Shown: positions 8,428-16,450 of the stretch, in pieces
How positions within the stretch are numbered: the stretch's first letter is position 1
Layout: each line of letters opens with the position of its first letter
Source of the DNA: Streptomyces canus
Lineage (GTDB): Bacteria > Actinomycetota > Actinomycetes > Streptomycetales > Streptomycetaceae
Direction: 5' to 3'
NCBI RefSeq assembly: GCF_041435015.1
Contig: NZ_CP107989.1
Span: forward strand, 8,990,001-9,054,000
Length of the DNA stretch: 64,000 nucleotides
Notes under the pieces: generated by a model
Told to the model about the DNA's origin: nothing
Databases searched by the model: none
What the model saw: only the letters and a program-made list of their open reading frames with translations
Translations under genes and position numbers: made by a program

Positions 8428-9173
8428 ACCGTCACGTACCGCTCCAGGCCGGACTTCGTGACCCGCTTCTCGTCGGCGAGCACCCGGGTTCCCGCCTCGC
8501 ACAGCCGCCGGTCGGCGCGGGCCCGTGTCACGAACTCCTCCGGCGTGACGCCGAACAGCGCACGCAACCGGGCCGAACCCACGAGGAGTTCGGTCAGCAG
8601 CTCCCGCTGGCCGGGGTGCGTGCGCGCGACGCCGGTGCCGTCGTGCAGGACGCCGTGGCGGTTGACGTACGAGTGGACGCCCGACAGGGTCACGCCGCCG
8701 GGCAGCTCGACCCGCACCTCGGGCGCGGGCAGCCAGGCGCGCCCGAAGTTGCCGTTCGGCAGCGGTACCCCCTCGCTCGCGTCGATGATCGCCAGCTGCT
8801 CGGCGTCCAGCCAGATGACGAACAACTCCCGTACGGCGTCCGGGGCGTGGAAGGGAGACGCCGACACGTATCCCATGCGGCTCACGTGTGCGGACACGCC
8901 CACGCCGACGCCGCTCACCCGTGCCTTCACCATCGGGATCGGCGAGATGATCCCGGACTCGGCCATCTTGTGCCGCAGTTGTCCGGGACTGGCGTTGGAG
9001 CCGACCGCGAGGAGGGGAGCGCGCTCCTCGTGCACCAGCCGGTCGTGCGGCAGAGGCACCAGCCGGTCACCGTCGAGGAGCGCGGAGTCCGCCGGCCAGG
9101 CGCCGGGATACAGCAGCGGGTGATCGCGAGGGGCCTCGGCCAGACCGAGGGTCTCCAGGGTGAAGTCCTTCAT
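8373..9173 (-). CDS. Hypothetical protein with a gamma-glutamylcyclotransferase-like motif
   Basis: Protein of 266 residues without a signal peptide or membrane segment. The segment LLAVGSNASPGQLRHKM resembles the YGSN...L glycine loop of gamma-glutamylcyclotransferase-fold proteins, and GYVSASPFHAPDA may continue that fold. The rest is not recognised, so the function is uncertain. It starts at ATG 9173, only 6 bp after the stop of the LacI regulator gene and without a clear ribosome site, so it is probably translationally coupled to it. Its 3' end overlaps the kinase gene by 55 bp. Confidence 0.65.
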   Translation of the reverse strand: MKDFTLETLGLAEAPRDHPLLYPGAWPADSALLDGDRLVPLPHDRLVHEERAPLLAVGSNASPGQLRHKMAESGIISPIPMVKARVSGVGVGVSAHVSRMGYVSASPFHAPDAVRELFVIWLDAEQLAIIDASEGVPLPNGNFGRAWLPAPEVRVELPGGVTLSGVHSYVNRHGVLHDGTGVARTHPGQRELLTELLVGSARLRALFGVTPEEFVTRARADRRLCEAGTRVLADEKRVTKSGLERYVTVQQTGSPGTGSSLFPPLR

Positions 9174-9179
9174 GGCAGC

Positions 9180-10229
9180 TCAGTCCGCCGGCGGCAGCTC
9201 GCCCGAGCCCCGGGTGATCAGTCGGGTCGGCAGTTCGATCCGCTCCGGCGTCAGCAGCGTGCCGTCCAATTGGCGGAACAGCCGCTCGGCGGCCGTACGT
9301 CCCAGTGTCGCCGCGTCCTGGGCGACGACCGTGACGCCCGGCTGCAGCAGATCGGCGAGTTCGATGTCGTCGAAGCCGACGAGGGCGACTCTGCGGGTGT
9401 GTTCGGCCAGGACACGGATCACGGTGACCGTCACCCGGTTGTTGCCGGTGAAGATCGCGGTGACGGGGGAGGGGCCGGAGAGCATCCCCTCGGCTGCCGC
9501 GCGCACCCGCACCGGGTCGGTGACGCCCAGCGACGTCCAGGCGTCCGCCACCTCGATGCCGGCGTCCTCCATGGCGGCCCGGTACCCGCGCAGCCGCTCG
9601 GCCGCCGTGTGGATGCGGGGCATGTCGCCGATGAAGCCGATGCGCCGATGGCCGTGGGCGATGAGGTGGGCCACGGCATCGCGGGCACCGCCGAAGTTGT
9701 CGGAGAGGACGACGTCGGCGTCGATCCGGCCCGCCGGACGGTCCACGAACACCGTCGCCACGCCCGCCTTCAGCTCCGGCTCCAGATAACGGTGGTCGTC
9801 ACCGGCCGGGATGACCACGAGGCCGTCCACGCGCCGGGCGCACAGCGCCAGCACCAGTTCCTGCTCGCGCTCCGGGTCCTCGGCACTGGAGCCGTTGATG
9901 AGCAGGGCGCCGTTGGCCCGGGCCACCTCCTCCACCGCGCGGCTGAGGGGACCGTAGAACGGGTCGGCGAGGTCCTCCAGGACCAGGCCGATGCTGGCGG
10001 TACGGCCCTTGCGCAGGACGCGCGCGCTGTCGTTGCGGCGGAAGCCGAGGGCCTCGATGGCCTCCCGCACCCGGTGCTCCGTCTCGGGTGTGACCCCCGG
10101 TTCGCCGTTGACCACGCGGGAGACCGTCTTGAGCCCGACGCCGGCCCGCGCGGCCACGTCCTTCATGGTCGGACGGTTGCCGTACCGGGTCGTGGCGAGG
10201 CGGTCTGCTCGGCTGTGGGTGTCGGGCAC
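9180..10229 (-). CDS. LacI-family transcriptional regulator
   Basis: Regulator of 349 residues from the GTG at 10229. The HTH reads MKDVAARAGVGLKTVSRVVNG, followed by the hinge and a periplasmic-binding-protein-like effector domain (SIGLVLEDLADPFY, GLVVIPAGDDHRYLE, VALVGFDDIELADLLQPGVT). It binds sugar-gene operators and releases or retains them on sugar binding. An upstream ATG at 10274 is an alternative start with a poorer ribosome site. It is divergent from a ROK kinase, with a perfect palindromic operator between them, and sits near an alpha-galactosidase, so galactoside control is likely. Confidence 0.9.
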   Translation of the reverse strand: MPDTHSRADRLATTRYGNRPTMKDVAARAGVGLKTVSRVVNGEPGVTPETEHRVREAIEALGFRRNDSARVLRKGRTASIGLVLEDLADPFYGPLSRAVEEVARANGALLINGSSAEDPEREQELVLALCARRVDGLVVIPAGDDHRYLEPELKAGVATVFVDRPAGRIDADVVLSDNFGGARDAVAHLIAHGHRRIGFIGDMPRIHTAAERLRGYRAAMEDAGIEVADAWTSLGVTDPVRVRAAAEGMLSGPSPVTAIFTGNNRVTVTVIRVLAEHTRRVALVGFDDIELADLLQPGVTVVAQDAATLGRTAAERLFRQLDGTLLTPERIELPTRLITRGSGELPPAD

Positions 10230-10312
10230 GATACGGCGTCCTGTCCTGTGGTCGACGGGGATGCGGCGGTCCATGATTTTGTATGAGGATGTGGCGTCGA
10301 GCATAGAGCCTG

Positions 10313-10324
10313 GACAACGTTGTC
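10313..10324. promoter_or_regulatory. LacI-type operator GACAACGTTGTC
   Basis: A perfect 12-bp palindrome with the central CG typical of LacI-family operators lies between the LacI gene and the ROK gene. A weak promoter (TTGTAT at 10279, 17 bp, CATAGA) ends just upstream, so a bound repressor would cover the start region of the ROK transcript and could also control its own gene. Confidence 0.75.
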
Positions 10325-10424
10325 AGATGCGGGAGACACTGTCCACCGCAATCTGTCGGCCGGCGCCCCCACCGCGAGACCGGCCTGTCCATTCCTCAAG
10401 GTTGACCGGGGAGAACTGACACTG

Positions 10425-11375
10425 ATGCACACCGACCTCGTGGCTGCGCTCGACATCGGCGGCACCAAGATCGCCGGAGCGCTGGTGGACGGCCACGGCC
10501 GGATCCTGCTCCGGGCGCAGCGCGCCACGCCCGCGCAGGAGGACGGCGACACCGTGATGCGCGCCGTCGAGGAGACCCTCGGCGAACTCACGGGCTCGCC
10601 GCTGTGGGGACGCGCGAACGCCCTCGGCATCGGCAGCGCGGGCCCGGTGGACGCCTCCACCGGCACCGTGAGCCCGGTGAACGTGCCAGGCTGGCGCGAC
10701 TATCCGCTGGTCAGCAGGGTTCGCGAGGCGGCCGGCGGGCTCCCGGTCGAGCTGATCGGCGACGGGGTGGCCATCACGGCGGCGGAGCACTGGCAGGGCG
10801 CCGCCCGTGGGCACGACAACGCGCTGTGCATGGTCGTGTCGACCGGTGTGGGAGGCGGGCTGGTGCTGAACGGCCAACTGCACGCCGGGCCCACCGGGAA
10901 CGCCGGGCACATCGGGCACATCAGCGTCGACCTCGACGGCGACCCGTGCCCGTGCGGGGCGCGCGGCTGTGTGGAGCGCATAGCCAGCGGTCCGAACATC
11001 GCCCGGCGCGCGTTGGAGAACGGCTGGCGGCCCGGTCCTGACGGCGACACGTCCGCCGCCGCGGTGGCCGACGCGGCCCGGGGCGGCGATCCGGTCGCCG
11101 TGGCCTCCTTCCAGCGGGCCGCGCAGGCACTCGCCGCCGGCATCGCCGCCACCGCGACCCTCGTCGAGATCGACATCGCCGTCATCGGCGGCGGGGTCGG
11201 CAAGGCGGGTGACGTCCTCTTCGAACCGCTGCGCAAGGCGCTGGGCGACTACGCGACCCTCTCGTTCGTCCAGCGCCTGACGATCGTGCCCGCGCAGATG
11301 GGCACGGACGCGGGGCTGGTCGGCGCGGCCGCGGCGGCGCTCGCGAAGCAGACGGACACGGCGGCGGCGGTCTGA
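10425..11375 (+). CDS. ROK-family sugar kinase (glucokinase/fructokinase-like)
   Basis: Protein of 316 residues. ATP-binding motif AALDIGGTKIAGAL at residues 7-20; the ROK zinc motif CPCGARGCVE has C175, C177 and C182. There is no N-terminal HTH, so it is an enzyme rather than a ROK repressor. It phosphorylates a hexose, probably glucose or a related sugar released by the glycosidase next door. The ATG at 10425 is preferred because GGGGAG lies upstream and the DIGGTK motif then sits at the usual distance. It is probably controlled by the divergent LacI regulator through the palindrome at 10313. Confidence 0.85.
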   Translation: MHTDLVAALDIGGTKIAGALVDGHGRILLRAQRATPAQEDGDTVMRAVEETLGELTGSPLWGRANALGIGSAGPVDASTGTVSPVNVPGWRDYPLVSRVREAAGGLPVELIGDGVAITAAEHWQGAARGHDNALCMVVSTGVGGGLVLNGQLHAGPTGNAGHIGHISVDLDGDPCPCGARGCVERIASGPNIARRALENGWRPGPDGDTSAAAVADAARGGDPVAVASFQRAAQALAAGIAATATLVEIDIAVIGGGVGKAGDVLFEPLRKALGDYATLSFVQRLTIVPAQMGTDAGLVGAAAAALAKQTDTAAAV

Positions 11376-11420
11376 CACCGGGGCGGTGCGCGATGCCGAC
11401 GATGTCGGCAGAAACGTTCA

Positions 11421-11454
11421 CTTGGCGGCCGGGCCCGGGGCCCCGGCCGCCAAG
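11421..11454. terminator. Terminator between the ROK gene and the alpha-galactosidase gene
   Basis: A 13-bp GC-rich stem (11421-11433 with 11442-11454, 8-nt loop) lies between two convergent genes and probably serves both. Confidence 0.75.
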
Positions 11455-11459
11455 CCCCG

Positions 11460-13472
11460 TCAGCAGCTCAGCCGCGCGTGCGCCCAGTCCGCGTGGTCCG
11501 AGTCGATGCCGTCCCCGCCGTCGGTGACGACGAGCCGGACCAGCCGGGCGCCGGTGATGTCCGCGCTGAGCGGCTCGGCCGGCATGGCGTTGGTGAGGAC
11601 GCCGGTGGACGCCACCTTGGTGCCGTCCGCCCAGACCTCGAAGGCGACGGTGCCGTTCGCGCCCTTCTCGTCGTCGACACCGACGTCGGCGGTGACGGTC
11701 TCGCAGGCCGCGGCCGTGTAGTACTCGACGGCGCTCTCCGCGTGCACGCCGAGCCCCTTGGCGTAGACCACCCCGCCCAGGGTGATCGGATGACCGTCGC
11801 CGGCGGCGCTCTCCCCGTTGCTGGTGTTGCGTTCCACGGGACCGTAGCCGTTGGCGGCCGACAGCCACGGAAGGTCACCGAGCCCTGAGGTCCCCGGCGG
11901 CGGCGGCACCACCACGGTCGCGGTGAACGGCAGCACGTTCTCGGCCCGGACACCGGCCGGTGAGCGGTAACTCGCCTTGAGCGTCAGGTCGTACGACCCC
12001 GTCGGCGTCCCCTGTGGCGCGGTGACCGTCCACGTCGTGCGCAGCGAGCGGCCCGTGGACAGGGTCGCGGAGGTGGTCGGCGAGGTGGGCTTCACGGTCC
12101 AGCCCTCGGGGCGGGACAGCCGTACGGAGACTTGCCGGGCCGGGGTGCGTCCCAGGTCGGTGACGGTCGTCGTCAGCCGGGACCGCGTGCCGGCCTGGAC
12201 CAACGGGCTGCCGTCCAGGCCGAGTTCGACGGCGGGCGGGTGCTGGTTCCACCTGCGGTCGGCAGATACCCGTACGAGGACCGTGCCGTGTGCCGGGACG
12301 GTCGCCGAGATGGTGCCCGCGGTGTTGTAGCTCTTGTGCTGCCACAGGTCGCGCAGGGTGTACGCGGCGGCGTCGGGCAGGCCGACGGCCGCGGCGGTGG
12401 TGGCGATGCGCTGCGGGCTGCTCGTCTCGTTGAACAGGGCGACCGCGCGGCTGCCGTCCTTCATCTCCTTGGCGACGACCCAGCGTCCGCCCTCGGAGGT
12501 GATGACGGAGCCCTGCTTGCCCAGCGGGTCCTGGTCGACGGCGATGACCTCCTTGTTGCCGAGGATCTCGAAGGTCTCGTCGGAGGCCGTGCGCAGGTCG
12601 CTGCCGATGAGCAGGGGGGCCGCCATGACCGACCACATCGAGAAGTGCGAGCGGTACTCGGTGGCCGTCATGCCGCCGTTGCCGACCTCCAGCATGTCGG
12701 GGTCGTTCCAGTGGCCGGGGCCCGCGTGGGGCGCGAGGGGCAGGTTCTGCTTGAGGATCGACAGCATCGAGCCCCAGGTGTCACTGATGTCCCCGGTGGT
12801 GCGCCACAGGTGTCCGACGTCCGCCGCCCACTCCCAGGGCTTGTTCTGGCCCCATTCGCAGATGCTGTAGACGATGGGTCTGCCGGTCGCCTCGAGGGCG
12901 TCGCGCATGGTCGTGTAGCGCAGTCTGGCGTCCACGCCCTGGTTGTTGCAGTTGTCGTACTTGAGGTAGTCGACGCCCCAGTCGGCGAACTGCTGCGCGT
13001 CGCTGTACTCGTGGCCCAGCGCGCCCGGGAAGCCGATGCTGCTGCACGTCTTCGTGCCCGCGCTGGTGTAGATGCCCAACTTGAGGCCCTTGGAGTGCAC
13101 ATAGTCGGCGACGGCCCTGATCCCGTTCGGGAAGCGGGCCGGGTCCGGGACGAGCTTGCCGTTCGCGTCCCGGTCCGGCAGGGCCCAGCAGTCGTCGAGG
13201 TTGACGTACTGGTACCCGGCGTCCTTGAGGCCCTTCTCGACGAAGATGTCCGCGATCCCCTTGACCATGGACTCGTTGAACTCCGCCCGGCAGTGGGTGG
13301 AGTTCCAGTTGTTGAAGCCCATGGGAGGGGTGAGGGCCAGGCCGTCGGCCAGGGCGGGTGACGCCGGTCCCTCCTCGTCCGCGACGGCGGGAGCCCCGGG
13401 CACCGCGAACAGCAGCACGGTGAGTGCGGTGACCATCCTTCGGCGGGGTGTGCGGGTGTGAAGGTGACGCAT
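11460..13472 (-). CDS. Secreted GH27 alpha-galactosidase with C-terminal NPCBM domain
   Basis: Protein of 670 residues with a signal peptide (about residues 1-33). The GH27 barrel begins LTPPMGFNNWNS. The nucleophile is D173 in YLKYDNCNN and the acid/base D231 in GDISDTW. A C-terminal beta domain and an alpha-galactosidase-associated NEW3/CARDB-like region follow, ending in an NPCBM-type carbohydrate-binding domain (VYAKGLGVHAES...DVGVDDEKG). It hydrolyses terminal alpha-1,6-galactose from galacto-oligosaccharides or galactomannan outside the cell. ATG 13472 follows GGAGG; longer starts break the signal peptide. The LacI/ROK pair nearby would handle uptake products. All catalytic residues are present. 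Confidence 0.92.
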   Translation of the reverse strand: MRHLHTRTPRRRMVTALTVLLFAVPGAPAVADEEGPASPALADGLALTPPMGFNNWNSTHCRAEFNESMVKGIADIFVEKGLKDAGYQYVNLDDCWALPDRDANGKLVPDPARFPNGIRAVADYVHSKGLKLGIYTSAGTKTCSSIGFPGALGHEYSDAQQFADWGVDYLKYDNCNNQGVDARLRYTTMRDALEATGRPIVYSICEWGQNKPWEWAADVGHLWRTTGDISDTWGSMLSILKQNLPLAPHAGPGHWNDPDMLEVGNGGMTATEYRSHFSMWSVMAAPLLIGSDLRTASDETFEILGNKEVIAVDQDPLGKQGSVITSEGGRWVVAKEMKDGSRAVALFNETSSPQRIATTAAAVGLPDAAAYTLRDLWQHKSYNTAGTISATVPAHGTVLVRVSADRRWNQHPPAVELGLDGSPLVQAGTRSRLTTTVTDLGRTPARQVSVRLSRPEGWTVKPTSPTTSATLSTGRSLRTTWTVTAPQGTPTGSYDLTLKASYRSPAGVRAENVLPFTATVVVPPPPGTSGLGDLPWLSAANGYGPVERNTSNGESAAGDGHPITLGGVVYAKGLGVHAESAVEYYTAAACETVTADVGVDDEKGANGTVAFEVWADGTKVASTGVLTNAMPAEPLSADITGARLVRLVVTDGGDGIDSDHADWAHARLSC

Positions 13473-13503
13473 CGTTACGTTCCTCCGAACCGGCAGAAGG
13501 TGC

Positions 13504-13526
13504 GATGACGGCATGTACGCGTCATC
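13504..13526. promoter_or_regulatory. Inverted repeat upstream of the alpha-galactosidase gene
   Basis: GATGACG and CGTCATC (13504-13510, 13520-13526) are separated by 9 bp and begin 32 bp before the alpha-galactosidase start. It could be an operator. It is not the same sequence as the LacI palindrome at 10313. Confidence 0.4.
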
Positions 13527-13625
13527 CAGTGTGGGTTAAAGGTAGGACGTGTTGAACTGTGGTGGAAGAGAGCGGCACGGCACACGGCAGCGTGACCCAT
13601 TCCGTCCGGCGACGTTGATCAGGCC

Positions 13626-13820
13626 ATGAAGAAGCGCAGCATGCTCGCCATCGCCTCCCTCGCCACCGGCTTCGTCGTCGCAGCGGTCACTCCCTCCCAC
13701 GCCCTGGGTGAGAACCTCGACCACGTCGACGTCGACAAGACCGTCAGCAGCCTCGACCACACCGTCGCCAGCGACAGTCTGGACGGCGTGGACGGGTCCG
13801 CCCTCGGGGGGAACGGCTGA
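13626..13820 (+). CDS. Small secreted protein, unknown function
   Basis: Protein of 64 residues. The N terminus MKKRSMLAIASLATGFVVAAVTPSHA is a clear Sec signal peptide with a signal-peptidase I site after SHA. The predicted mature part is about 38 residues, acidic and Asp/Ser/Gly-rich (ENLDHVDVDKTVSSLDHTV...), with no cysteine. It has no chaplin or rodlin signature that I recognise. It is followed by a strong terminator, so it is a single-gene transcript. The signal peptide and terminator support a real gene; function is unknown. Confidence 0.65.
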   Translation: MKKRSMLAIASLATGFVVAAVTPSHALGENLDHVDVDKTVSSLDHTVASDSLDGVDGSALGGNG

Positions 13821-13830
13821 CAAGGCCTGC

Positions 13831-13888
13831 GCGCACCGCGGCGCCGGGGCCCCTTCGGACGAGGGGCCCCGGCGCCGCGTTTGTGCGC
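13831..13888 (+). terminator. Strong long-stem terminator after the small secreted protein gene
   Basis: A perfect 17-bp GC stem (13837-13853 with 13863-13879, 9-nt loop) is extended by a further 6 bp (13831-13836 with 13883-13888) after a 3-nt bulge. It begins 11 bp after the stop codon. Confidence 0.85.
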
Positions 13889-13963
13889 CCTCATCTGCGG
13901 CTGGTTTCCGTGGCAGGGTGGAGCGGGCAAGCCTCAGGGGGCCAAACAGAAGAGGGGGAGTCC

Positions 13964-15004
13964 GTGATCGTCTGGATCAACGGCGCGTTCGGTGCGGGGA
14001 AGACCACCGCCGCACGGGAACTGATCGAACTGATCCCGAACAGCACGCTCTTCGACCCCGAGGACATCGGCGCGGCGGTCGTGCGTCTGCTGCCGCCCAA
14101 GCACCTCACCGAGGTCGGCGACTTCCAGGACCTGCCGATCTGGCGGCGTCTGGTGATCGACACGGCGGCCGCGATGCTCGCCGAACTCGGCGGGACCCTC
14201 GTGGTCCCCATGACCCTGCTGCGCCAGGAGTACCGCGACGAGATCTTCGGCGGCCTCGCCGCCCGCCGGATCGCCGTCCGGCATGTTCTCCTCGCTCCGG
14301 CGGAAACGATCCTGCGCGAGCGAATAGCCGGGCGGGGGACCCCGCCGACCCTTCCGCTCGGCGAGATGGGGCAGGGGCATTGGGCGTACGACCACATCGA
14401 GCCCTACCGGGCCGCCCTCGCCTCCTGGCTCGCCGCCGACGCCCACGTGATCGACACCGGCGCGCTCACCCCGTACGAGACGGCCGCCCGCATCGCCGAG
14501 GACCTCGGCGCCGGGACCGTCCCGGTGTGCGACATCGTGCAGACCCCCGAGCCCACCGCCGAGACCGTGGCCGCCGGGGTCCTCCTGTTCGACGAGCGGG
14601 ACCGGGTGCTGCTCGTCGACCCCACCTACAAGGCCGGCTGGGAGTTCCCCGGCGGTGTCGTCGAGCCCGGCGAGGCGCCTGCCCGGGCCGGCGTACGCGA
14701 GGTCGCCGAGGAGACCGGCATCCAGTTGGAGGACGTACCGCGTCTCCTCGTGGTCGACTGGGAGCCGCCCGCGCCTCCCGGATACGGCGGACTGCGCCTC
14801 CTCTTCGACGGCGGCCGACTCGACTCCGACCGGGCACGGGCGGTGCTGCTGCCCGGTCCCGAGCTGCGCGGCTGGTGTTTCGCCAGCGAGGAGAAGGCCG
14901 CCGAGCTGTTGCCGCCGGTGCGCTACGAGCGGTTGCGGTGGGCGCTGCGGGCCCGGGAGCGCGGGGCCGCGCTGTACCTGGAAGCCGGGGTTCCGATCGG
15001 CTGA
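13964..15004 (+). CDS. P-loop kinase-like and Nudix hydrolase fusion protein
   Basis: Protein of 346 residues with two domains. Residues 1-180 are a P-loop ATPase/kinase-like module (INGAFGAGKTTAARE, K13 in Walker A), similar in layout to small nucleoside or shikimate-type kinases. Residues 195-340 are a Nudix hydrolase; the Nudix box (about residues 230-252) starts GGVVEPGEAPARAG and continues REVAEETGI with all consensus Glu residues. The fusion suggests phosphorylation and diphosphate hydrolysis on related nucleotide-like substrates, but the substrate is unknown. The GTG at 13964 follows AGGGGGAG; an in-frame start at 13883 would lie inside the upstream terminator. Confidence 0.8.
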   Translation: MIVWINGAFGAGKTTAARELIELIPNSTLFDPEDIGAAVVRLLPPKHLTEVGDFQDLPIWRRLVIDTAAAMLAELGGTLVVPMTLLRQEYRDEIFGGLAARRIAVRHVLLAPAETILRERIAGRGTPPTLPLGEMGQGHWAYDHIEPYRAALASWLAADAHVIDTGALTPYETAARIAEDLGAGTVPVCDIVQTPEPTAETVAAGVLLFDERDRVLLVDPTYKAGWEFPGGVVEPGEAPARAGVREVAEETGIQLEDVPRLLVVDWEPPAPPGYGGLRLLFDGGRLDSDRARAVLLPGPELRGWCFASEEKAAELLPPVRYERLRWALRARERGAALYLEAGVPIG

Positions 15005-15013
15005 CGTCCGGGA

Positions 15014-15048
15014 GAGGCCCCGTCGGCATACGGCGCCGACGGGGCCTC
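15014..15048 (+). terminator. Terminator after the kinase-Nudix fusion gene
   Basis: A perfect 14-bp stem (15014-15027 with 15035-15048, 7-nt loop) begins 9 bp after the stop. Confidence 0.8.
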
Positions 15049-15343
15049 GCCATGTTCGGGGCATGTTCGACTCAGGCAAGTGAAGGGCGAGAACCCGCCA
15101 AGGGAATCGTCGCGATACCTCCATGTCAGAGCTAACGAAACATCCCGCCCCCGTCAACTCTTGGCAACGAGCGCAAACAATCCCCTTTTCGGTCATTTTC
15201 CGCCTTGACCGGTCTCTCGGCGTGTTGCGACAGTCCGCTGAGTCTCACGGCGCCGCCAACGGCCGCCCCATGACGAGACCCTGTCCGCCGGCGAGGGCGA
15301 AAACTCCGCGCCGGCCCCAGCACAGACCCGGGACGTCCGCACG
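15049..15343 (+). other. Upstream region of the peptide transporter operon
   Basis: Together with the preceding terminator this makes a 339-bp gap without a convincing gene. Its base composition is lower in GC than its neighbours, as expected for a promoter region. A possible -35 TTGACC at 15205-15210 is followed after 18 bp by GACAGT. A short open frame from ATG 15123 has no ribosome site or coding bias and is not accepted as a gene. Confidence 0.4.
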
Positions 15344-16372
15344 ATGACGACGCAACAGCAGCCGATGCCCGCCGACACCGGCACCACGCAAGCCGGTGAA
15401 CCGTCGCCGCACTCGCGCAGCGACGACACGGTCATCACCGGGCGTTCGCCCGCCCGTATGGCCTGGCGGCGCATCAGACGGGACAAGGTCACCCTGGTCG
15501 CGTTCGTGATCACCGTCCTGTTCGTCCTGGTCGCGCTGCTGGCTCCGGTCCTGACGGCCATCACCGGCTGGGGGCCGATCACCCCCGACGGCAAGGCGAT
15601 CGACCCGGACACCGGCAACTTCCCGCGCGGCGCGCTGGGCGGCATCGGCCTCACCCACCTGCTGGGGGTCGAACCGGGCACGGGCTACGACCTGTTCGCC
15701 CGGATCGTCTACGGCCTGCGCACCTCGCTCCTCGTGGGCTTCGCCTCGGCCGTGCTGTCCACCGTCGTCGGTGTCGTGGCGGGCCTCGCGGCGGGGTACT
15801 CCGGCGGCTGGGTCGACTCCGTGCTGTCGCGGATCATGGACGTGATGCTGGCCTTCCCGCAGTTGTTGTTCATCATCGCGCTGACCCCGGTCATCCAGAA
15901 CGCGATGCAGACCAACAGCCACGGCGGCACCGACGAGACCCTCCGGCTGCTGGTCCTCGTCCTCAACATCGCGGTGTTCGCCTGGGCCTACACCGCCCGG
16001 CTGGTGCGCGGGCAGGTCCTGTCGCTGCGTGAACGGGAGTTCGTCGACGCAGCGCGGATCATGAGCGCCGGGCGGTGGCACATCCTCTTCCGGCAACTGC
16101 TGCCGAACCTGTGGGCGCCGGTCCTGATCTCCTTCGCGCTGGCCGTCCCGCAGAACATCACCACCGAGGCGGCCCTGTCGTACCTCGGCGTGGGTGTCAT
16201 CCCGCCCAACCCGGACTGGGGGGCGCTGCTGTCGGACGCCTCCCAGTACTTCCTCCAGGACCCGATGTACCTGTTCGTCCCCGGCGTCCTGCTCCTGGTC
16301 CTCGTCCTCGGACTCAACCTCCTCGGAGACGGAGTCCGGGACGCCCTCGATCCCCGCGCGGCCCGCAGCTGA
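15344..16372 (+). CDS. Peptide ABC transporter permease, DppC/OppC type
   Basis: Inner-membrane permease of 342 residues. An N-terminal cytoplasmic tail with RMAWRRIRRDKVTLVAF leads into TM1 at about residues 50-72. The BPD transport signature (EAA loop) reads FVDAARIMSAGRWHILFRQLLPN, and the C terminus NLLGDGVRDALDPR is typical of DppC. With the DppB-like permease it forms the channel for oligopeptides or nickel-type substrates. It is the first gene of a five-gene operon, in the unusual order permease C, binding protein, permease B, ATPase D, ATPase F. Confidence 0.9.
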   Translation: MTTQQQPMPADTGTTQAGEPSPHSRSDDTVITGRSPARMAWRRIRRDKVTLVAFVITVLFVLVALLAPVLTAITGWGPITPDGKAIDPDTGNFPRGALGGIGLTHLLGVEPGTGYDLFARIVYGLRTSLLVGFASAVLSTVVGVVAGLAAGYSGGWVDSVLSRIMDVMLAFPQLLFIIALTPVIQNAMQTNSHGGTDETLRLLVLVLNIAVFAWAYTARLVRGQVLSLREREFVDAARIMSAGRWHILFRQLLPNLWAPVLISFALAVPQNITTEAALSYLGVGVIPPNPDWGALLSDASQYFLQDPMYLFVPGVLLLVLVLGLNLLGDGVRDALDPRAARS

Positions 16373-16450
16373 CGCGGTCCCCTCAACACCGGCACGCACG
16401 GCCCCACCCGGGTCGCACCGCCGAGCCGTAGAAGAACGGAGTGTTACCCA

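Noticed and set aside
6196..8502. Minus-strand open frame of 768 codons opposite the Ser/Thr kinase gene
   Set aside because: Low-complexity Gly/Arg sequence without motifs; the plus-strand kinase has all catalytic residues.
15123..15347. Short open frame before the peptide transporter operon
   Set aside because: No ribosome site, weak codon bias, and it runs through the likely promoter region into the next start codon.
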